From contig DIYC01000137.1 of assembly GCA_002428895.1 (NCBI GenBank), positions 23,666 to 29,410 on the forward strand: DNA of 5,745 nt. Direction: 5' to 3'. Shown here piece by piece: positions 1 through 4,853 of the stretch. Below the pieces are notes generated by a model. The model ran no database searches. It saw nothing but the letters and a program-made list of their open reading frames with translations, and was not told the origin of the DNA. Both the position numbers and the translations under genes were made by a program. The stretch comes from Burkholderiales bacterium UBA6064 (lineage in GTDB: Bacteria; Pseudomonadota; Gammaproteobacteria; Burkholderiales; Burkholderiaceae_B). Every line of letters starts with the position of its first letter. Position 1 is the stretch's first letter.

Positions 1-179
1 GCCACGATATCCATATAAATCAGTTCGTCTGCCCCTTGCTCATAGTAAGTGCGCGCATGTTGCTGCGGGTCGCCCATTACACGCAAGCCCTCCAGGTGTA
101 CCCCTTTAATGAGGTTTTCGCCTTTCACATCTAAACGAGCGATTAAACGCAACGGGCGATCAATGATTGTTTGTGTCAT
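1..179 (-). CDS. hisF: HisF-like cyclase-family subunit of a sugar amidotransferase system, N-terminal 59 residues (cut by window edge)
   Basis: Reading frame open to the left edge, so only about a quarter of a usual ~250-residue HisF is visible. The start of a (beta-alpha)8 barrel is clear: RLIARLDVKGENLIKG at residues 11-26 matches the first strand and loop of HisF, with Asp17 at the place of the conserved catalytic Asp. It is followed by HLEGLRVMGDP (29-39) and YYEQGADELIYMDIV (45-59). The wording ARLDVKG..LIKG..LEGLR, instead of PCLDVKDGRVVKG, is typical of the HisF paralogues found in surface-sugar loci rather than in histidine operons. There, HisF with HisH supplies ammonia to an N-acetyl sugar amidotransferase, and one is encoded two genes upstream (893-2068). 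The ATG overlaps the legF stop as ATGA. AAAGG lies only 1 nt before the ATG, so translational coupling is more likely than independent initiation. HisH is not visible and is expected beyond the edge. The family is certain; the sugar role is inferred from context. Confidence 0.9.
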   Translation of the reverse strand, partial: MTQTIIDRPLRLIARLDVKGENLIKGVHLEGLRVMGDPQQHARTYYEQGADELIYMDIV

Positions 180-874
180 ACCTTTACTGAATATTCTGAT
201 TGAAGCTGCTTGCCAAATTGCTCTAAATCTTCTGCGGTGTCAATGTCGATTGAACGGCTTTTAGGCATGGTGTAAGCAACCGTTTTGTTGTGAATGATTT
301 GCTGAGTTTCAAGAAACTGTTGAACTTCAACCAGATAAATCGCTCCATTCAAAACCCACACAGCAGGTAAATCTTGACGACGCGTAACCGGTTGGTCTTG
401 AGGCAACACGGGCTTTAATTTGTCTTGTTGGTCAAGCGTGTACATCCAATAGGGGCTTTGCTCGACTTCACACACTGACACACAACTAGAGGCTTGGTGC
501 CTTGTTAGCACATCAAACGCTTGATCAATGTCGGCGGCGGTACGCGCTGGTGAAGTGGGCTGCAACAGCACCACATAGTCGTAACCAGGCAATTGTTGCA
601 AGGCATGCAACACCACATCTTTTGAAGTCGCGGTGTCGCTGGCCAATTCGTTAGGTCGCCGAAATGGCACCTCGCAGCCCCACTCTTGGGCAACTGCCAT
701 AATTTCGTCGTCATCGGTCGACAACACCAAACGATCAATGCACCGTGCCTGCAAGGCCGCAGTAATTGTCCAAGCGATTAACGGACGGCCACCTACGGGT
801 AAAACATTTTTGCGGGGCAGCCCCTTAGACCCCCCACGTGCAGTAATTAAACCAAGCACTTTTTTTGTTTGCAT
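176..874 (-). CDS. legF: CMP-nonulosonic acid synthetase (CMP-legionaminic acid synthetase, LegF/NeuA family)
   Basis: Cytoplasmic cytidylyltransferase of 232 residues, a normal length for this family, transferring CMP from CTP to the anomeric position of the nonulosonic acid. Visible motifs in order: nucleotide-binding loop ITARGGSKGLPRKN (10-23), STDDDEI (52-58), RRPNELASDTA (72-82), LLQPTSPARTAADID (103-117), QDLP...NGAIY (168-180) and the metal-binding SIDIDTAEDL (208-217), where Asp210 and Asp212 match the Mg-binding pair of CMP-sialate synthetases. All key residues are present. The start follows the amidotransferase stop by 18 bp and has only a weak GAG Shine-Dalgarno. Its stop overlaps the hisF start. 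NeuA, LegF and PseF share these motifs, so the exact substrate comes from the neighbours: a LegI-like synthase and LegC-like aminotransferase point to legionaminic acid. Family assignment is near certain, substrate fairly likely. Confidence 0.93.
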   Translation of the reverse strand: MQTKKVLGLITARGGSKGLPRKNVLPVGGRPLIAWTITAALQARCIDRLVLSTDDDEIMAVAQEWGCEVPFRRPNELASDTATSKDVVLHALQQLPGYDYVVLLQPTSPARTAADIDQAFDVLTRHQASSCVSVCEVEQSPYWMYTLDQQDKLKPVLPQDQPVTRRQDLPAVWVLNGAIYLVEVQQFLETQQIIHNKTVAYTMPKSRSIDIDTAEDLEQFGKQLQSEYSVKV

Positions 875-886
875 AAGGTACTCGTG

Positions 887-902
887 ACGTTGCTAACGTT
901 GC
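887..902. repeat. Short direct repeat (ACGTTGC twice, 9-bp period) at the end of the amidotransferase gene
   Basis: ACGTTGC occurs at 887-893 and again at 896-902, spanning the amidotransferase stop codon (893-895) and the start of the 18-bp spacer before legF. It may be a small tandem duplication. Two 7-bp copies could also arise by chance, and no function is implied. Confidence 0.3.
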
Positions 903-2068
903 ATCACATCCACTTCTTGCCAAATCGGATGTCTTAACTTCCATTCACCGTCTTGTTGTATCCAAAGATGGTCTGACCGCCAACTGTCAATCACCTCATG
1001 CACTTGGGCATCGGTGATGTCACAAAACGCAAGAAATTCTTTGTAATACTTCGTAGGAAATTCGTGATCGTATCGTTTGACTAAGGCGATGCCTTCTTCG
1101 CGGGTAATTTTACCATCGCGAATTTCATGCGCGGTGTCTGAAGTCGTACGGCCTATACCAAACTTAATGTAAGCCAAGTAATAATGAAACCCATCAATTT
1201 GATCATCTAAGCTGGCGTATTTCGAATAGGTGCCCTCTGAGCGTTCAGTATTGGGCGTAAAGCCCGTGTGCTCGCGACAGTAATAATAATTTTCTTGTGG
1301 GTCCCAAAATTTATAGTACCCAAAAAAATGAATTTCTGTGTTGTTGTTCTGAATGGCCTCATACTTGGGCGCCATAAAGGGCTTTAAATCGGTTGCTGAA
1401 ACACCGTGCTCAGTCCAAAACTCAGGCGGTAAGCCTGAAAAATAATGACTATCCTGATCTTCTACATCGCGTGTTGGACGATAGGCGTTTTTCATGTTAC
1501 CGCCATATTCAACTTCACCATTTTCACCATACATAATCAGTTGCACGTTGTGCTGAACAGCCATATGTAACGGAAAATTAGCTTGCCCATAAATAAAGGG
1601 CTGAAAAGGGTCGCCCAAATGCGTAAAAGCCAAGTGCGTTAACTTGCGAGTAACCAATGGGTTGGGGGTGCCCAAAATGTGATTAAAGCCCGAAGCAATA
1701 AACGCATCCAAATTTTTACGGCCTAGTTCAGTGGCTTTTAAAGGCGCCCAAGTCACACAAAGTGGGTTCATACCATATTTGTATTTTAACTGGTGTGCCA
1801 CAAAGCCACCGTCTTTGCCACCACTGCACGGCACAATCACATCATACTCACCATTGCTTTTACGGTGCTTGTTGCACAATTCAACCAACTCGGCTTCGCG
1901 CTGCTTCCAATTAATTTTGCTGCGTTTATATTCGGCAAAGTTACACGCGGAACAAATACCCTGCTCATCAAACGTAATACGTGGCCGCTGATTTGAAACG
2001 GTGCACTTTTTACAAAACCGAACTTCTTTGGGCAAGTTATATTGTTTAATTAAATCTCTTTTTTTCAT
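893..2068 (-). CDS. N-acetyl sugar amidotransferase (PseA/PtmG/WbpG family, PP-loop ATPase)
   Basis: Cytoplasmic enzyme of 391 residues, close to the usual length. Members are required to turn an acetamido group on a surface sugar into acetamidino, thought to act by ATP activation of the acetamido carbonyl followed by attack of ammonia from a HisH/HisF pair. What is seen: two CxxC pairs near the N-terminus, CKKC (19-22) and CSAC (39-42), which look like a metal site; the PP-loop SGGKDG (82-87) after strand DVIVP; then the family-specific stretches GENGEVEYGG (181-190), YYKFWDPQENYYYCREH (251-267) and SEGTYSKYASLDDQIDG (277-293). The ATG is fixed by AAGGAA 8 nt upstream, and the gene sits 21 bp after the nucleotidyltransferase. 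In Campylobacter, PseA acts on pseudaminic acid and PtmG on legionaminic acid; the Leg-type genes around it favour a PtmG-like role, here inferred. Whether C5 or C7 is modified cannot be read from sequence. Confidence 0.9.
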   Translation of the reverse strand: MKKRDLIKQYNLPKEVRFCKKCTVSNQRPRITFDEQGICSACNFAEYKRSKINWKQREAELVELCNKHRKSNGEYDVIVPCSGGKDGGFVAHQLKYKYGMNPLCVTWAPLKATELGRKNLDAFIASGFNHILGTPNPLVTRKLTHLAFTHLGDPFQPFIYGQANFPLHMAVQHNVQLIMYGENGEVEYGGNMKNAYRPTRDVEDQDSHYFSGLPPEFWTEHGVSATDLKPFMAPKYEAIQNNNTEIHFFGYYKFWDPQENYYYCREHTGFTPNTERSEGTYSKYASLDDQIDGFHYYLAYIKFGIGRTTSDTAHEIRDGKITREEGIALVKRYDHEFPTKYYKEFLAFCDITDAQVHEVIDSWRSDHLWIQQDGEWKLRHPIWQEVDVMQR

Positions 2069-2076
2069 AACAGTGA

Positions 2077-2082
2077 TTCCTT
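2077..2082 (-). promoter_or_regulatory. Ribosome binding site of the amidotransferase gene
   Basis: AAGGAA on the minus strand, 8 nt before the ATG at 2068. A good Shine-Dalgarno match that supports this start and shows the gene can be initiated on its own, although it is only 21 bp from the upstream stop. Confidence 0.75.
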
Positions 2083-2089
2083 GGAAAAC

Positions 2090-3142
2090 TCAAAAATTTT
2101 TTTCTGCCAACACCAAATCATCTGGCCTGCCTACATCCAGCCAAGGCTCGTGCATAGGGTATACAATCGTTCTTTTGTCATTGTTCTTAACCCGTTCAAA
2201 CAACGTCGGCATGTCACAAGGTTGATTCACGGGTAAATGGCTTAATGCCTCGGGGTTTAACACATAAATACCCGCATTAATGTGACTACGGTAAATGGGC
2301 TTTTCTTCAAAACCATCAATGTCAAGGCCCTTGGTTTTAACCACCCCAAATTGGTTTTGCATTTCATATTGCCGCACCGCCATGGTTGCCGTGGCCTGGT
2401 GCAACACATGGAAGTCGAGCATGTCTTTATAATGCACATCCGTCAACACATCACCATTGGTGACAACAATGGGTTGAGACGGGGTATGCTTCAACAAACT
2501 TAAACAACCGGCTGTGCCCAGTGGGGTTTTTTCACGAATATACTGAATATGAACCCCCCATTGGTTGCCTTCACCAAAATAATTTTCAATTACTTCACCC
2601 AAGTAATGCAACGAAATCACAAACTGGCGAAAGCCTTCAATTCGTGCCCGTTCAATAATATGTTGCAGCATGGGCTTGCCGCCCACTTCTAACATGGGTT
2701 TGGGGCAGTGTTCAGTTCGTGGGTGCAAGCGCATGCCACGGCCACCGGCCATAATCACCATCCAGTTTTCAAGTGCATTGGGGGCCACCACTGAATCCCA
2801 CACGTGCAACCCCACCACAACGCCCTCTTTATTCACCACCGGCAACTGATGAATTTTATTGGCTTGCATTAAGTGCAACACCAATTCTCGGCTAATTTCT
2901 GGCGGCACCACCAGCGGTGAACGATGAATCACACTTTCAATCGAACTGTTTAAGTTAAGCCCACGCAAAAAGGCACGCCGAATGTCACCATCGGTGAGTG
3001 TGCCTAATAATTTGTGCGAAGAGTCGACCACCAACACAATTTGCAGACAAGAGGCTTCTAAACTATGTATTGCCGACTGAATATTTGAATTAAAGGGCAA
3101 AACCGCCGAACGCCAATCAAACGAGTTTTTTTTATTCGACAT
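2090..3142 (-). CDS. ptmE: CBS-domain sugar-1-phosphate nucleotidyltransferase (PtmE-like, probable glucosamine-1-phosphate guanylyltransferase)
   Basis: A fusion of 350 residues. Residues ~10-120 form a CBS-domain pair: LLGTLTDGDIRRAFLRG (45-61) is the end of the first CBS unit, and HQLPVVNKEGVVVGLHVWD (98-116) the second. Residues 127-350 are a GT-A-type nucleotidyltransferase: MAGGRGMRLHPRT (131-143), CPKPMLEVGGKPML (146-159), PLGTAG (207-212), NGD (229-231), FEEKP (278-282), NAGIYVL (289-295) and WLDVGRPDDL (334-343). This architecture matches Campylobacter PtmE, which makes GDP-glucosamine from GTP and glucosamine-1-phosphate to open a GDP-linked legionaminic acid route. Nucleotide and sugar specificity cannot be read from motifs, so another NTP is possible. 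The CBS pair may sense an adenine nucleotide (inference). The only in-frame ATG is at 3142, since a stop lies two codons upstream. It has no Shine-Dalgarno, follows a 59-bp AT-rich gap, and codons 4-6 hold an A8 run. Confidence 0.86.
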   Translation of the reverse strand: MSNKKNSFDWRSAVLPFNSNIQSAIHSLEASCLQIVLVVDSSHKLLGTLTDGDIRRAFLRGLNLNSSIESVIHRSPLVVPPEISRELVLHLMQANKIHQLPVVNKEGVVVGLHVWDSVVAPNALENWMVIMAGGRGMRLHPRTEHCPKPMLEVGGKPMLQHIIERARIEGFRQFVISLHYLGEVIENYFGEGNQWGVHIQYIREKTPLGTAGCLSLLKHTPSQPIVVTNGDVLTDVHYKDMLDFHVLHQATATMAVRQYEMQNQFGVVKTKGLDIDGFEEKPIYRSHINAGIYVLNPEALSHLPVNQPCDMPTLFERVKNNDKRTIVYPMHEPWLDVGRPDDLVLAEKNF

Positions 3143-3178
3143 TAATCATTTATTTATAAAAGTTACACCGCAAATCAA

Positions 3179-3195
3179 AAAAATTAAGAATTTTT
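3179..3195. repeat. AT-only inverted repeat in the gap between legI and the PtmE-like gene
   Basis: The 59-bp gap 3143-3201 is the largest noncoding stretch in the window and is very AT-rich. It contains the perfect 7-bp inverted repeat AAAAATT/AATTTTT around a 3-nt centre. A stem without G or C is too weak for a convincing intrinsic terminator, so read-through from legI is expected. TTGATT (3173-3178) and TATAAA (3153-3158) on the minus strand resemble promoter boxes, but their spacing is only 14 bp. Confidence 0.35.
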
Positions 3196-3201
3196 ATATC
3201 C

Positions 3202-4218
3202 TTAAGCGTTTCCCCATAATTTAATTATTTCATCAGCTTCATAAGTCCGAGTTGCCACCTTTCCTAAAACTTCATCCCACCGCATGGGCGACACACCCGT
3301 GCCTGGGCGTTTGGTGGTTAAATTGTATTCAGTAAACACCTCACCCACTTGAATAGCACGGCGTGCAACAATCGATTTTCTGGCAATGGCTTTGTTTTTT
3401 ATTTCACTGGCAGTGGGTTGTTTAATGCCATTGCCCAGTGCGTGTTCAATATTTCGAATACCCTGAACCATGGCTTTAAATTCATGCGGTTCTAAACTTG
3501 CGGCATGGTCAGGCCCAGGCAATGATCGGTCTAGCGTAAAATGTTTTTCAATCACTGTGGCACCCAAAGCCACTGCGGCAATTGGCACCTCAATGCCTTG
3601 GGTATGATCCGAATAACCAACCCGAACACCAAACGCTTGCGCGATCGCGTTCATAGCACGTAAATTCACCTCGTGCATGGGGGCAGGGTATTCGGTTGTA
3701 CAATGCAAGACAGTGATGCGTTCACGTTGAGTGCCTGCGGCTTCGATCACTTCAATTGCGGCTTCAATGTCACCTAAAGTAGCCATGCCAGTCGACAACA
3801 ACATGGGCCTGCCCAGTTTTGCCATGTACCTTAAAAACGGTAAATTCGTGATTTCACCCGAAGGCACTTTGACCCAACTTAAGCAATCTAATTCCACCAA
3901 CAAGTCAAAACTTTCTGTATCAAATGCCGTTGAAAAAAAACCAATGCCTTGTTGTTGGCAACTGCGTAACAGTTCAACATGTTGTGGTTTTGAAAGTTCT
4001 AATTTGCGGATCATCTCAAATTGACTTTCTGCTTCACCCGTTGCTTTTTTTTGATACTCCGCTTTAGGCGCAGTGGTTGACACAATGTGACGCGCTTGGA
4101 AAGTTTGAAACTTCACTAAATCGGCACCCACTGCAGCCGCTTGGGCAATTAACTGGTGCGCCAAATTCATGTCGCCATTGTGATTTACGCCAGCCTCGGC
4201 AATAATTAATGTTCTCAT
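3202..4218 (-). CDS. legI: N-acetylneuraminate/legionaminic acid synthase (LegI/NeuB family)
   Basis: Cytoplasmic PEP-dependent aldol-type synthase of 338 residues that joins phosphoenolpyruvate to a six-carbon 2,4-diacetamido-trideoxy sugar to form the nine-carbon acid. The TIM-barrel NeuB domain (1-~265) shows AEAGVNHNGD (7-16), VKFQTF (35-40), STAFD (96-100), KVPSGEITN (117-125), LSTGMATLGD (141-150), LHCTTEYPAP (171-180), GYSDHTQG (201-208) and EKHFTLDRSLPGPDHAASL (224-242). His226 and His238 match the Mn-binding histidines of meningococcal NeuB. A C-terminal SAF (antifreeze-like) domain follows at ~277-334, with RPGTG at 304-308. TEYPAP..EVNLRAM resembles LegI more than PseI, though NeuB proper is not excluded. 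The frame extends to an upstream TTG at 4266, but the ATG at 4218 is chosen because AAGGAA lies 6 nt before it, the protein then begins as in the family, and it gives an ATGA overlap with legH. The stop is TAA. Confidence 0.95.
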   Translation of the reverse strand: MRTLIIAEAGVNHNGDMNLAHQLIAQAAAVGADLVKFQTFQARHIVSTTAPKAEYQKKATGEAESQFEMIRKLELSKPQHVELLRSCQQQGIGFFSTAFDTESFDLLVELDCLSWVKVPSGEITNLPFLRYMAKLGRPMLLSTGMATLGDIEAAIEVIEAAGTQRERITVLHCTTEYPAPMHEVNLRAMNAIAQAFGVRVGYSDHTQGIEVPIAAVALGATVIEKHFTLDRSLPGPDHAASLEPHEFKAMVQGIRNIEHALGNGIKQPTASEIKNKAIARKSIVARRAIQVGEVFTEYNLTTKRPGTGVSPMRWDEVLGKVATRTYEADEIIKLWGNA

Positions 4219-4853
4219 TTCACTTTCCTTGCAGGCACGCCCACATACACCGAATTGGGTTCGCAATCAGCAACCACGACCGCGCCAGAACCCACCAGAG
4301 TATTGGTACCAATAGTTCGTGGTGCAGACACACTGCCTTGATTAATGACAGCACCCGCCCCAACCCACACATTGGGTTGAATATGAACGTGGCCCAACAC
4401 ACACGCCTGCGGTGAAAGGGTCACGTAGTCACCCATCACCACATCATGACTCACGGTGACGTTTAAATTAAAAATTGTAAAATTGCCCACCTGAATGTTG
4501 TGGGTTAAACGAACACCTGCACACACTATCACACCCCGCAGCGTTTCAATGTGCTGCCTTTGCCCATGCCCAAAGGTTGCACTGGGGTGGATTAAATTTG
4601 TAAAACCAAGGGTATTGGCATGCCGTTGCACAATGCGTTGCCTCACTGCACCTTCGCCAATACCAATGACAAACCGCGCGTTGGAAAACAAGTACACGTC
4701 TGATTCTACAACCACTTCACACTCACTGGGCCATTCTTGTGAATTGCTTGCATCAGGCGCAACAAAAAAAACCGAATAGCCTAATGCTTCAGCCACATCG
4801 CGCGTTTCAAGCGCCATACTCGACGTGCCAAAAATTCCGATTTGCTGCGTCAT
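4215..4853 (-). CDS. legH: Sugar O/N-acyltransferase of the NeuD/PglD/LegH family
   Basis: Acetyl-CoA-dependent acyltransferase of 212 residues, the usual size for this family. The N-terminal part (1-~85) is a small Rossmann-like sugar-nucleotide-binding domain: IGIFGTSSMALE (5-16), then FVIGIGEGAVRQRI (61-74). NLIHPSATFG (86-95) opens the left-handed beta-helix, with imperfect hexapeptide repeats to ~205 (GVRLTHNIQVGNFTIFN, VMGDYVTLSP, CVLGHVHIQP, VWVGAGAVIN). NVTVSHDVVMGD places His136 where PglD and NeuD have the catalytic histidine, and the protein ends with the usual GVPARKVK. Between a LegC aminotransferase and a LegI synthase, the expected job is N-acetylation of the new C4 amine on the nucleotide sugar. 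A NeuD-like O-acetyltransferase role on the finished acid is the alternative. The ATG overlaps the legC stop (ATGA) and has AAGG 8 nt upstream; the stop overlaps legI likewise. Codons ~28-30 contain a T8 run (VFFV). Confidence 0.88.
   Translation of the reverse strand: MTQQIGIFGTSSMALETRDVAEALGYSVFFVAPDASNSQEWPSECEVVVESDVYLFSNARFVIGIGEGAVRQRIVQRHANTLGFTNLIHPSATFGHGQRQHIETLRGVIVCAGVRLTHNIQVGNFTIFNLNVTVSHDVVMGDYVTLSPQACVLGHVHIQPNVWVGAGAVINQGSVSAPRTIGTNTLVGSGAVVVADCEPNSVYVGVPARKVK
4225..4230 (-). promoter_or_regulatory. Ribosome binding site deciding the legI start
   Basis: AAGGAA on the minus strand, inside the 3' end of legH and 6 nt before the legI ATG at 4218. It decides in favour of this ATG over the upstream TTG at 4266, which would add 16 residues not expected at a NeuB N-terminus. 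Confidence 0.8.

Noticed and set aside
1..179. HisF as part of histidine biosynthesis
   Set aside because: The motif wording (ARLDVKG, LIKG, LEGLR) and the sugar-amidotransferase context fit the surface-sugar paralogue; no his gene is nearby.
3153..3178. Promoter TTGATT / TATAAA before the nucleotidyltransferase gene
   Set aside because: Spacing of 14 bp is too short, and the implied start site would be almost at the ATG. In such AT-rich DNA these boxes arise easily by chance.
3179..3195. Intrinsic terminator after legI
   Set aside because: The stem has only A-T pairs and would be too unstable; downstream genes belong to the same pathway.
3202..4266. Longer legI frame starting at a TTG at 4266
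   Set aside because: The extra 16 residues are not NeuB-like, while the ATG at 4218 has a strong Shine-Dalgarno and gives a conventional ATGA overlap with legH.
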